A stretch of 64,000 nucleotides of DNA from Pseudomonas sp. Fl4BN1 (lineage in GTDB: Bacteria; Pseudomonadota; Gammaproteobacteria; Pseudomonadales; Pseudomonadaceae). The notes beneath the pieces were generated by a model. That model ran no database searches, had not been told where the DNA came from, and saw only the letters and a list, made by a program, of their open reading frames with translations. Positions within the stretch are counted from its first letter, which is position 1. Each line of letters begins with the position of its first letter. Positions 56,799-64,000 of the stretch are shown here, piece after piece. The translations under genes and the position numbers were made by a program. The stretch is from contig NZ_JAAARM010000004.1 of the NCBI RefSeq assembly GCF_009908285.1, positions 124,001 through 188,000 of the forward strand, given 5' to 3'.

Positions 56799-57467
56799 TT
56801 ATTCGCCGACGCTGATCTTCAGGCCAGCCGCTATTGCAAAGGGTGTCAGGGTTACTGCCAGGGCGGTCAGGCTCCCAAGCCACAGCAGGTAACCGGTGGC
56901 CGGCATGCCCTGCAATGCCGCCTGCAAGGCGCCACTGCCGAGAATCAATACCGGGATGTACAACGGCAGGATCAACAGCGCCAGCAACAGGCCGCCGCGC
57001 TTGAGTCCCACCGTCAATGCCGCGCCCACCGCGCCCAGCAAGCTAAGCACCGGTGTACCCAGCAACAAGGACAGCAACAACACTGGCAGACAGGCGGCAG
57101 GCAGCCCCAGCATCAGCGCCAACAATGGCGCGAGCAAGACCAGTGCCAATCCGGAAAACACCCAGTGTGCCAGCACCTTGGCCAGAACCAGAAGAGCCAG
57201 GGGGTGCGACGAAAGGACCCACTGCTCCAGGGATCCGTCCTCAAAATCACTGCGAAAGAGCCCGTCCAGCGAGAGCAGGACGGACAATAAGGCCGCTACC
57301 CAGACCAGCCCCGGAGACAAGGTTTGCAACAATTGCGTCTCAGGTCCCACGGCCAACGGGAACAGTGCGACAACGATTGCGAAAAATACCAGGGGGTTGG
57401 CCAACTCCGCCGGACGACGACAAAGCAACCGCGCTTCGCGGGCTACCAACAGGGCAAAGACACTCAT
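56799..57467 (-). CDS. ccmB: Haem exporter protein CcmB
   Basis: CcmB is the membrane subunit of the CcmABC ABC-type complex that loads haem onto CcmE. It is 222 residues with six helices, beginning [29 protein letters not shown]. The cytoplasmic '[20 protein letters not shown]' loop contacts CcmA. Its ATG overlaps the ccmA stop by 4 bp, which rules out the longer frame to 57563. Confidence 0.96.
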   Translation of the reverse strand: MSVFALLVAREARLLCRRPAELANPLVFFAIVVALFPLAVGPETQLLQTLSPGLVWVAALLSVLLSLDGLFRSDFEDGSLEQWVLSSHPLALLVLAKVLAHWVFSGLALVLLAPLLALMLGLPAACLPVLLLSLLLGTPVLSLLGAVGAALTVGLKRGGLLLALLILPLYIPVLILGSGALQAALQGMPATGYLLWLGSLTALAVTLTPFAIAAGLKISVGE

Positions 57468-58099
57468 GCGGCCCACCGCCCCAAGTCCATGTCTCGGTAA
57501 CCCGAGGGCATCCGGGTCAAGCTGTGGTGGGTCGTCAGGACCACCGCGCCACCACGCTCGCAATGGGCGGCCAGGTGTTCTTCGAGCTGGGCCACGCCCT
57601 GCTTGTCGAGGGCGGTGAAAGGCTCATCGAGAATCCACAGCGGTGGGCTGTCCAGGTACAACCGGGCCAGAGCCACGCGGCGCTGCTGGCCGGCGGAGAG
57701 GGTATGACAGGGCACATCTTCGAAGCCCCGCAGGCCGACCGCGGCCAGGGCCTGCCAGATCGCCTCGCGCCGGGCGGGCTGGTGCAGGGCGCAAAGCCAG
57801 CTGAGGTTCTCTTCGGCGGTGAGTAAATCCTTGATGCCGGCGGCATGACCGATCCACAACAGGTTGTGTGCCAGCTCCGTGCGCTGAGCATGCAACGGCA
57901 AGCCATTGAGCAGCACCTCGCCGCTGGTGGGCTGCATCAGGCCGGCGAGCAAACGCAACAGGCTGGTCTTGCCGCTACCATTTGGGCCACTGATCTGCAG
58001 CATGTCTCCGCCAGTCAGGCGCAACTCGAGGTGTTCAAACAGCATCCGCCAATCACGCTCACAGGCGAGTGCTACGGCTTCGAGAAGAGGGCTGGTCAA
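57464..58099 (-). CDS. ccmA: Haem exporter ATP-binding protein CcmA
   Basis: CcmA is the ATPase that drives release of haem-loaded CcmE. It is 211 residues. Walker A is 'GPNGSGKTS' at 38-46, the signature 'LSAGQQRR' at 134-141 and Walker B 'LWILDEP' at 154-160. It is the first gene of the ccm operon. The region before it, shared with the divergent FliK-like gene, holds a 17-bp palindrome. Confidence 0.96.
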   Translation of the reverse strand: MTSPLLEAVALACERDWRMLFEHLELRLTGGDMLQISGPNGSGKTSLLRLLAGLMQPTSGEVLLNGLPLHAQRTELAHNLLWIGHAAGIKDLLTAEENLSWLCALHQPARREAIWQALAAVGLRGFEDVPCHTLSAGQQRRVALARLYLDSPPLWILDEPFTALDKQGVAQLEEHLAAHCERGGAVVLTTHHSLTRMPSGYRDMDLGRWAA

Positions 58100-58196
58100 G
58101 GGATAGAGGGCCTTTACGGGTTCAAGTCGGCAATGGAGCGGCCGTTAAAGGGATGCAGGATAAATGCATCGACGACCGGTTCTAGAGAGCTGCGTC

Positions 58197-58213
58197 AAAC
58201 ATTTGCAATGTTT
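58197..58213. promoter_or_regulatory. Palindrome between ccmA and the FliK-like gene
   Basis: AAACATT and AATGTTT flank TGC in perfect symmetry, 97 bp from ccmA and 82 bp from the FliK-like gene. The place suits an operator for one or both genes. It does not match the Anr/Fnr box (TTGAT-N4-ATCAA). Confidence 0.45.
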
Positions 58214-58295
58214 TCACCACTCCCCCAAAGACGGGCGGCATTATACATGCGAAGCCCTACTCTCAAGAGGGCTAATTTCCACAGGTTGTGTCCGA

Positions 58296-59879
58296 ATGAC
58301 AGGCGAAATCAACATCCTCCCGCTGCCCCAGACAACTGCGCCCGGCGCCTCGCGCCCGCAAGCGATCAGCGGTGAACTGCTCAAGCTGGTGCAACCTCTG
58401 GAAGGCCTGATTGCCGCCGGCCAGAGCGCCAAGGCCGAAGTGCTGTCACTCAAGCAGACCGACCAGACCTTCCAGCTGCTGCTCAAAGTGACCCTGGACA
58501 ACGGCCGGCAAACCACCCTGCAGGCCACCAGCAACCAGCCCCTGCCGCAAGGCACCAGCCTGACGATCACTCAGCCTTCGGCGAGCAACCTGGCGATCAC
58601 CGTGCAACAGGCCATCGCCTCCAATGTCGCCGCGCTGACCCGACTGGACACCACACAACTGCCTCCCGGGACCCTGCTCCAAGGCAAGGTACTGACGACC
58701 CAGATGCTGCCCCAGGGCAGCAACCAGCCGGCGATCTACCGCTCGCTGGTGAGCCTGCTCAATACCGCCCAGAGCGGGACCACCCTGAGCATCGACAGCC
58801 CGCAGCCACTGCGCATCGGCAGCCTGCTCAGCGCCCTGGTCTCGGACTCGCAAACCCTGAACTTCGTGCCCCTGAGCAACCGCCAGGAACAATTGGCCAT
58901 TGCCGCACAACTGGCCAGCCAGCAAAGCCGCCAGGGCTCCTTGAGCGGACTGATCAATGCCCTGCAGAACCTGCCCGCCGACAGCGACCCGACGACGACT
59001 TCCACCGACCTGCGGGCCGCCGTCGAACGCCTGCTGGCTGGCCTGCCTGATCCACAACAGTTGAGCACTCCCCGTGGGCTGGCACAGGCCCTGCTGGGCA
59101 GCGGCCTGTTCCTGGAAGCCAAGCTGCTGGCCGGGGCCAACCCGGGGCAGGCTCCGGACATGAAGGCCGACCTGTTGCGGCTGATCGCCCAACTGACTCC
59201 CGGCCTGCCCTCCTCCAGCAGCTTCAATGCGATCATCGCCGCCAATACCCTGGCCCAATCGCTGCCGAGTTTCGTTCGCAGCGCCCTGGGCACCCTCGGC
59301 CAAGTCAGCGCCAAGAGCCCGCCCAGTGGCTTTCCACTGCCCGAGCGGCTGCTGCAGAGCCTGGAAGGTGAAGGTGATCTGCAACAGCTATTGCGCCTGG
59401 CGGCTGCCGCGGTATCACGCTTGCAGAGCCACCAGCTGGCAAGCCTGGAACAAAGCGGCCTGACCGACGATGGACGGCAACTGACCACCTGGCAGCTGGA
59501 AATCCCCATGCGCAACCTGCAGGACATCGTGCCCTTGCAGGTCAAGCTGCAACGCGAAGAGGCGCCAGAACCGGAGCCGCAACAGAAACGCGAAGAGCGC
59601 GAGCCCAAGCAGGCCCTGTGGCGGGTCGACCTGGCCTTCGATCTGGAGCCGCTGGGACCGCTGCAGGTCCAGGCGCAACTGATTCAAGGCCGGCTGTCCA
59701 GCCAGCTCTGGGCTGAACGCCCCTACACTGCGAGCCTGATCGAAAGCCATTTGGGCAACCTGCGTGAACGCCTGCTGGCTTCAGGACTGAATGTCGGCGA
59801 CCTGGATTGCCACCTCGGCAGCCCGCCCCAAGGCCCGCAAACTCGACTGGAACAACGCTGGGTGGACGAAACCGCATGA
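58296..59879 (+). CDS. FliK-like flagellar hook-length control domain protein
   Basis: This is a 527-residue protein with a long, low-complexity Gln/Leu/Ala/Ser/Pro-rich N-terminal part (about 1-350) and a globular C-terminal domain (about 400-520). The latter resembles the FliK C-terminal domain ('MRNLQDIVPLQVKLQRE', 'DLAFDLEPLGPLQVQAQLIQGRLSSQLWAERPYTASLIESHLGNLRERLLASGLNVGDLDCHLG'). FliK sets hook length through FlhB. Pseudomonas has a main fliK in the flagellar cluster, so this may be a second FliK-like protein. The ATG is chosen from the start of homologous sequence; an earlier one at 58164 falls in the promoter region. Its end overlaps the FlhB-like gene by 4 bp. Confidence 0.85.
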   Translation: MTGEINILPLPQTTAPGASRPQAISGELLKLVQPLEGLIAAGQSAKAEVLSLKQTDQTFQLLLKVTLDNGRQTTLQATSNQPLPQGTSLTITQPSASNLAITVQQAIASNVAALTRLDTTQLPPGTLLQGKVLTTQMLPQGSNQPAIYRSLVSLLNTAQSGTTLSIDSPQPLRIGSLLSALVSDSQTLNFVPLSNRQEQLAIAAQLASQQSRQGSLSGLINALQNLPADSDPTTTSTDLRAAVERLLAGLPDPQQLSTPRGLAQALLGSGLFLEAKLLAGANPGQAPDMKADLLRLIAQLTPGLPSSSSFNAIIAANTLAQSLPSFVRSALGTLGQVSAKSPPSGFPLPERLLQSLEGEGDLQQLLRLAAAAVSRLQSHQLASLEQSGLTDDGRQLTTWQLEIPMRNLQDIVPLQVKLQREEAPEPEPQQKREEREPKQALWRVDLAFDLEPLGPLQVQAQLIQGRLSSQLWAERPYTASLIESHLGNLRERLLASGLNVGDLDCHLGSPPQGPQTRLEQRWVDETA

Positions 59880-60205
59880 AGCACTCTGCCCCACCCCGCC
59901 AGGCCATTGCCCTCAAATACGATGGCCAGCAAGCCCCGACGCTCACCGCCAAGGGCGACGACGAACTGGCAGAAGCCATCCTCAAGATCGCCCGGGATTA
60001 TGAGGTACCGATCTACGAGAACGCCGAGTTGGTGAAACTGTTGGCGCGACTGGAATTGGGCGAGAGCATTCCCCCGGAGCTGTACCGGACCATCGCCGAA
60101 ATCATTGCCTTCGCCTGGAATCTCAAGGGCAAGTTTCCGGCTGGGCATGATCCGCAGCAGGGAGAATTAGAGAGGGACATCACCGAACGCGGTGACGATT
60201 ACTGA
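59876..60205 (+). CDS. Stand-alone FlhB C-terminal domain (EscU/YscU/HrcU family) protein
   Basis: This 109-residue protein corresponds only to the cytoplasmic C-terminal domain of FlhB: 'AIALKYDGQQAPTLTAKGDDELAEAILKIARDYEVPIYENAELVKLLARLELGESIPPELYRTIAEIIAFAWNLKGK'. The four membrane helices of FlhB are absent, and the self-cleaving NPTH motif is missing, the frame beginning about where the cleaved product would start. It is coupled to the FliK-like gene by a 4-bp overlap. This mirrors the known FliK-FlhB partnership, and a substrate-switch or regulatory role is inferred. Confidence 0.88.
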   Translation: MKHSAPPRQAIALKYDGQQAPTLTAKGDDELAEAILKIARDYEVPIYENAELVKLLARLELGESIPPELYRTIAEIIAFAWNLKGKFPAGHDPQQGELERDITERGDDY

Positions 60206-60300
60206 CGCTAGCCACCGCCGCACAAGGCCCGAAGATCCTTTCGAAGCCCCAAGGGCGGCGCCTGCTTCGGCGCCGACCGCAGCTTGCGACAGCAGCTATA

Positions 60301-60693
60301 TCAGTTTTTGTGCATCTTGCTGACCAGCTCCGCCTCGGCCTGGGTCAGGCCACAAGACTGGGTCAGCTCGTCAACACTGGCGCCCATGCCTACCAAGCGT
60401 GCGGCCTGGGCGAAGGACAGACTGGAGGGGTCACGCTGTTCCAGCTGGGCCAGCTTGTCCGGCAAAGGCGCCACCACCGCACGTAACTCGTGCAGATCCT
60501 CACCCATGCGCACCGTACCATTCTGATAATGGTCGACGCGCTTGGACAGTTCCTTGATCCGCTGGTCACGTACAGCATCGCCCTCGGCCTGCTGCGCAGC
60601 AATCTGCCGCTGGTTGCGGGTGTAAGACAGGAAAAACGCCACAGTGGCGACCCAGAGGATCGCCAGGACAATTACCGCTACCTCGAGGATCAA
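60301..60693 (-). CDS. DUF2802 domain-containing membrane protein
   Basis: This 130-residue protein starts with one membrane helix (about 3-24), then a coiled-coil segment (about 28-75), then a small helix-turn-helix-like C-terminal domain ('SLSFAQAARLVGMGASVDELTQSCGLTQAEAELVSKMHK'). DUF2802 members lie next to cheW at the end of the motility cluster in many gamma-proteobacteria. Function is unknown; position suggests a motility link. Its start abuts the cheW stop. Confidence 0.88.
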   Translation of the reverse strand: MILEVAVIVLAILWVATVAFFLSYTRNQRQIAAQQAEGDAVRDQRIKELSKRVDHYQNGTVRMGEDLHELRAVVAPLPDKLAQLEQRDPSSLSFAQAARLVGMGASVDELTQSCGLTQAEAELVSKMHKN

Positions 60694-61176
60694 TCAGATA
60701 CTCTCCAGTTCCGACCATTCCTCTTCGCTCATCATCTTGTCCAGCTCAACCAGAATCAGCAGTTCGCCGTTCTTGTTGCAGACACCCTGGATGAACTTCG
60801 CCGACTCTTCGTTACCGACATTCGGCGCGGTCTCGACTTCAGACTGACGCAGATAAACCACTTCCGCCACACTGTCGACCATGATCCCGACCACTTGCTT
60901 GTCGGCTTCGATGATGACGATCCGGGTGTTGTCGTTGACTTCGGTAGGCACCAGGCCAAAGCGCTGGCGGGTGTCGATCACAGTGACCACGTTGCCGCGC
61001 AGGTTGATGATCCCCAGCACGTAGCTCGGAGCACCCGGCACCGGGGCAATCTCGGTGTAGCGCAGGACTTCCTGGACGCGCATCACGTTGATGCCGTAGG
61101 ACTCGTTATCCAGCTTGAAGGTGACCCATTGCAGGATCGGATCTTCGGAACCCTGTGCAGACGACGACTTATTCAT
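60694..61176 (-). CDS. cheW: Chemotaxis coupling protein CheW
   Basis: CheW links chemoreceptors to the kinase CheA. It is 160 residues with the usual two five-stranded halves: 'VTFKLDNESYGINVMRVQEVLRYTEIAPVPGAPSYVLGIINLRGNVVTVIDTRQRFGL' and 'DSVAEVVYLRQSEVETAPNVG'. AGGGGTCAGGG precedes the ATG used here; the longer frame to 61305 lies inside the parP gene. It follows parP after 79 bp in the same cluster. Confidence 0.95.
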   Translation of the reverse strand: MNKSSSAQGSEDPILQWVTFKLDNESYGINVMRVQEVLRYTEIAPVPGAPSYVLGIINLRGNVVTVIDTRQRFGLVPTEVNDNTRIVIIEADKQVVGIMVDSVAEVVYLRQSEVETAPNVGNEESAKFIQGVCNKNGELLILVELDKMMSEEEWSELESI

Positions 61177-61255
61177 ACCCTGACCCCTCAAAAAACCGTT
61201 GAAAACGGCGTGTGTTCTGTGTGGCCACGCCCGACGGACATGGCCTGTTGTTGGT

Positions 61256-62140
61256 TTACTTCGGCTTGTGGGCCGCTTGACTGATAGCCATCTGCTTGGC
61301 GCCACCGGTGGCGATCAACTCGGCCAGTTCGGCAACGTCGAGCAAAGCACACATGTGTTCAATCACTGTGCCGGCCAGCCACGGGCGCTGGCCACGATGA
61401 CTGCGCCATTTGATTTCATTGGGGTCCAGACGCAGCGAGCGGCTGACTTGATGCACCGCCAGCCCCCACTCATACCCCTGGACCGAGATCACGTACTGCA
61501 GGCCCTGGCGGAAATCGTCGCGGTAGCGGTCCGGCATGACCCAACGCGCGGTATCCAGGACTTTCAGGTTACCCGCCTGGCTCGGCAAGATGCCGAGGAA
61601 CCACTCCGGCTGACCGAACAGTGGCGTCAGCTCCAGCCCCGCCAGGGAATAGATCGAACCCAGGCATACTAGCGGCACCGCCAGGGTCAACCCGGCGACA
61701 TCGAACAACAGGCATTCGAAAGGCTCGGCCGCCCACTCGGGACGGTCATTACCCGTCACCGGAGGCGGTGTATTGCTCGGAGGCAAGTGCACGTCGACAA
61801 CCGGCGGCACCAGAGCCTGGAGCATCGGCACCACCGGCGAGATCGAAGCTGGCAAGGACACCGGCGCTTCCAGCACCGGAGCCACTACTGCGGCAGGCGC
61901 TTCGACTCGGACAGCAGGCAGCACCTGATGCTGAACCCTGGCGTCTCGTGCCTGCTCTTCCAGCACCGCGGCCTGGAAGTCGTCCAGCGCTTCGCTGGCG
62001 GCCTCCAGGATTACTGGTGGGGCAATCGGGGCCGGTGGTTCTGGCGGCAACAGTTCTTCAGTGGCGTCCTGCAACAACGCATCCAGGTAGGACTGCAGCG
62101 CCAGCTGCGGCCGGCTCTTTATATCCAGGGGACGGCTCAT
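61256..62140 (-). CDS. CheW-domain polar array protein ParP
   Basis: This 294-residue protein has an N-terminal Pro/Ala/Val-rich part (about 1-145) and a C-terminal CheW-like domain (about 155-290, 'PFECLLFDVAGLTLAVPLVCLGSIYSL'). In Vibrio and Pseudomonas, ParP binds receptors and CheA through this domain and recruits ParC, so that arrays are placed at the cell pole. The neighbouring ParA-like gene is the expected partner. The ATG four codons inside the frame is preferred to the GTG at 62152. Confidence 0.88.
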   Translation of the reverse strand: MSRPLDIKSRPQLALQSYLDALLQDATEELLPPEPPAPIAPPVILEAASEALDDFQAAVLEEQARDARVQHQVLPAVRVEAPAAVVAPVLEAPVSLPASISPVVPMLQALVPPVVDVHLPPSNTPPPVTGNDRPEWAAEPFECLLFDVAGLTLAVPLVCLGSIYSLAGLELTPLFGQPEWFLGILPSQAGNLKVLDTARWVMPDRYRDDFRQGLQYVISVQGYEWGLAVHQVSRSLRLDPNEIKWRSHRGQRPWLAGTVIEHMCALLDVAELAELIATGGAKQMAISQAAHKPK

Positions 62141-62157
62141 GAGGATGCCCACGCAAA

Positions 62158-62185
62158 AACCCCGACACAGTGATGTGTAGGGGTT
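62158..62185. terminator. Small hairpin between the ParA-like and ParP genes
   Basis: AACCCC and GGGGTT, with GACAC/GTGT partly pairing inside, form a stem-loop in the 84-bp gap. In the transcription direction it is followed by TTTTTGCG, so it could act as a partial terminator inside the cluster. Confidence 0.5.
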
Positions 62186-62224
62186 ATCGGCCGGGCTGCC
62201 GAGTGACTTGAATAACGCTTCACG

Positions 62225-63013
62225 TCAAGCCACCTGCGCCACAAGTTGCTGGGTCAGCAGGTGCTTGAGCAAGGCTTTATAGGCCAGTACGCCGCGGCTC
62301 TTGCCGTCAAACTGCGAGGGCGTGACTCCGGCCCGGCTGGCATCCCGCAGGCGGGTATCCACCGGAATGTAGCCTTGCCAGATGTCCTCGGGAAACTTGT
62401 CGCGCAAAATACGCAAGGTGCCCAGGGAAGCCTGGGTCCGACGGTCGAACAGGGTCGGCACGATGGTGAACGGTAGCGGCTGCTTGCGCGAGCGGTTGAC
62501 CATCGCCAGGGTATTGACCATGCGTTCCAGCCCCTTGACCGCCAGATGCTCGGTCTGCACCGGAATCACCAACTGCTGGCTGGCCGCCAGGGCATTGACC
62601 ATCAGCACCCCGAGCAACGGCGGGCTGTCGATCACCGCATAGTCGAAATCCTGCCAGAGTTGCGCCAGGCTCTTGGCAATCACCAGGCCCAGGCCACTCT
62701 GCCCCGGAGACTGGCGCTCGAGGGTAGCCAGGGCAGTGCTCGAGGGTAATAGCGAAATACGCTCATGACTGGTGCCCAGCAACAGCTGGCCCGGCAAGTC
62801 CTCGGGCACGCTGCCCTTGTGCAGGAACAGGTCGTAGCTGCTGTGTTCCAGGGTATCCGGGTCATAGCCGAAGTAACTGGTCATGGAACCGTGGGGGTCG
62901 AGATCGACCACGACCACGCGCTTGCCCGCCTCGGCCAGCAAGCCGGCTAAAGCGATGGAACTGGTGGTTTTACCGACACCACCCTTTTGATTGGCAACTG
63001 CCCAGACTCTCAT
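62225..63013 (-). CDS. ParA family ATPase (ParC-type polar positioning protein)
   Basis: This 262-residue deviant Walker ATPase opens MRVWAVANQKGGVGKTTSSIALAG, with 'KGGVGKTT' at 10-17. 'VVVVDLDPHGSMTSYFGYDPDT' is the Walker A' region and 'YAVIDSPPLLGVLMVNALAASQQLVIPVQTEHLAVKGLERM' the Walker B part. In Pseudomonas and Vibrio this gene of the motility cluster places chemotaxis arrays at the pole together with ParP. The genomic place, between motD and parP, is the standard one. Confidence 0.92.
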   Translation of the reverse strand: MRVWAVANQKGGVGKTTSSIALAGLLAEAGKRVVVVDLDPHGSMTSYFGYDPDTLEHSSYDLFLHKGSVPEDLPGQLLLGTSHERISLLPSSTALATLERQSPGQSGLGLVIAKSLAQLWQDFDYAVIDSPPLLGVLMVNALAASQQLVIPVQTEHLAVKGLERMVNTLAMVNRSRKQPLPFTIVPTLFDRRTQASLGTLRILRDKFPEDIWQGYIPVDTRLRDASRAGVTPSQFDGKSRGVLAYKALLKHLLTQQLVAQVA

Positions 63014-63063
63014 TCGGTTTGTTCCTCCCGCCCGGCCACAGCGGGGCGAGACATAGCGCTAAG

Positions 63064-63948
63064 TTATAAAGCGGGTGACGGAGAATTGACGGCGCTTCCC
63101 TGTACCGGCGTTTTCACCGGGGTCGGTGCAGTTTGTGTGCCAGCACGCTTGAGTGCCGCATCCGGTGTCGCATTGGCGGTTCCGGTGCCGGTCAGGCTGC
63201 GACGCACATCCAGGTTGCGCGACACCACCAGCACCACCCGGCGGTTGCGCGCCCGGCCATCGGCAGTGGCGTTGTTGGCCACCGGCTGGAACTCGCCATA
63301 ACCCACCGAGGCCATGCGCGCCGGGTTCACCCCCTGCATCGCCAGCATCCGCACGATGCTCGCCGAGCGCGCCGAGGACAGCTCCCAGTTGGTCGGGTAT
63401 TGCGCGGTCTGGATCGGCAGGTTGTCGGTGAAACCTTCGACATGGATCGGATTGTCGAAAGGTTTGAGGATCTTCGCCACCTTGTCGATGATGGTGAACG
63501 CCTGGTCGCTGGGCATGGCATCACCACTGCCGAACAACAGGCTGGAGTTGAGCTCGATCTCTACCCACAGTTCGTTGCCACGCACGGTCATCTGATTGGA
63601 GCTGATCAGGTCACCAAAGGCTGCGCTGATGTCATCGGCGATGCTTTTCAGCGGATCACTGGCACCGGAGATGCCCGCGTCGACCTGGTCGCTGTCCTTG
63701 ACCAGCGGCTTGGCTGGGGTCACCGTCTTCGGCCGCTCATCGCCGATGGGAATCGGCTTGAGGCTGCGATCGGAGTCACTGAAGACCCCGATCAAGGCTT
63801 CGGAAATCACCTTGTACTTGCCCTCGTTGATCGAGGAAATCGAGTACATGACCACGAAAAAAGCGAACAAAAGGGTGATGAAGTCGGCATAGGAAACCAA
63901 CCAGCGTTCGTGGTTTACATGTTCTTCTTGCTGGCGACGACGAGCCAT
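63064..63948 (-). CDS. motD: Flagellar motor stator protein MotD
   Basis: MotD is one half of the second (MotC/MotD) stator of Pseudomonas flagella. It is 294 residues. One membrane helix (about 20-38) carries the proton-binding Asp22 in 'RWLVSYADFITLLFAFFVVMYSISSINEGKYKV'. A linker and a C-terminal OmpA-like peptidoglycan-binding domain follow ('IHVEGFTDNLPIQTAQYPTNWELSSARSASIVRMLAMQGVNPARMASVGYGEFQPVANN'). It follows motC after 2 bp. Confidence 0.95.
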   Translation of the reverse strand: MARRRQQEEHVNHERWLVSYADFITLLFAFFVVMYSISSINEGKYKVISEALIGVFSDSDRSLKPIPIGDERPKTVTPAKPLVKDSDQVDAGISGASDPLKSIADDISAAFGDLISSNQMTVRGNELWVEIELNSSLLFGSGDAMPSDQAFTIIDKVAKILKPFDNPIHVEGFTDNLPIQTAQYPTNWELSSARSASIVRMLAMQGVNPARMASVGYGEFQPVANNATADGRARNRRVVLVVSRNLDVRRSLTGTGTANATPDAALKRAGTQTAPTPVKTPVQGSAVNSPSPAL

Positions 63949-63950
63949 AA

Positions 63951-64000
63951 TCAGTCCATGAAGCCTTGCAGCTTCAACTCGATGGAACGGGGGTTCTCGC
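63951..64000 (-). CDS. motC: Flagellar motor stator protein MotC (last 16 codons only)
   Basis: Only the end of the gene is inside the window: the frame reads ENPRSIELKLQGFMD and stops with TGA at 63953-63951. The sequence and its place 2 bp ahead of motD fit the C-terminus of MotC, the MotA-like partner of MotD. Confidence 0.75.
   Translation of the reverse strand, partial: ENPRSIELKLQGFMD

Overview
The window is a GC-rich stretch of core chromosome from a fluorescent-group Pseudomonas (P. protegens/chlororaphis/fluorescens type). This assignment rests on gene content and order recalled from Pseudomonas genomes, on the protein sequences read here, and on several copies of the 'GTAGGAGC(C/T)GGCTTGCCRGCGAA' REP element typical of this group. 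No prophage, insertion sequence, CRISPR array, rRNA or tRNA was seen.

Layout. (1) 1-11,000, mostly minus strand: the N-terminal part of a chemoreceptor, a DUF3859 protein, OsmC and pirin proteins on the plus strand, a dienelactone hydrolase, htpG with a well-preserved heat-shock promoter, two translationally coupled hotdog thioesterases (the second has an in-frame TAG at codon 11), a small lipoprotein, MAPEG and DUF599 membrane proteins, and brnQ. (2) 11,180-24,231: the TCA-cycle block sdhC-sdhD-sdhA-sdhB-sucA-sucB-lpd-sucC-sucD on the minus strand, with gltA divergent from it. The 350-bp gap between them holds two near-consensus sigma70 promoters. (3) 24,660-27,668: acetate uptake (actP and its DUF485 partner) and an orphan betaine-binding protein. 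(4) 27,999-35,406: a membrane-anchored GH17 beta-glucan enzyme, a secreted alpha/beta-hydrolase-like protein coupled to an MlaA homologue, a FUSC-type exporter and a DUF808 protein. (5) 35,575-43,623: a TetR regulator and the glyoxylate/ureide-carbon pathway, namely a GlcG-like protein, gcl, hyi, glxR, glycerate kinase and pyruvate kinase. Together these carry glyoxylate through tartronate semialdehyde and glycerate to pyruvate. Two identical TTGTATACAA palindromes frame the control region. A urea transporter follows directly, which fits purine/allantoin breakdown giving both glyoxylate and urea. (6) 44,688-50,590: a small voltage-sensor-type K+ channel with a zinc ribbon, a sulfate-binding protein, a Rid protein, a secreted DUF5666-like protein, an MFS exporter and an unrecognised membrane protein. 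(7) 50,730-58,099: a lipoprotein and the complete cytochrome c maturation operon ccmABCDEFGHI on the minus strand, most genes overlapping by 4 bp. (8) 58,296-64,000: a FliK-like gene and a stand-alone FlhB C-terminal-domain gene on the plus strand, then the chemotaxis/flagellar cluster motC-motD-parA(parC)-parP-cheW-DUF2802 on the minus strand, running off the right edge in motC.

No clearly new multi-gene system was found. The observations most worth following are the nonsense codon in a thioesterase, the duplicated operator around gcl, several perfect palindromes upstream of brnQ, the actP operon, ccmA/fliK and the FUSC gene, and the unknown 380-residue membrane protein.
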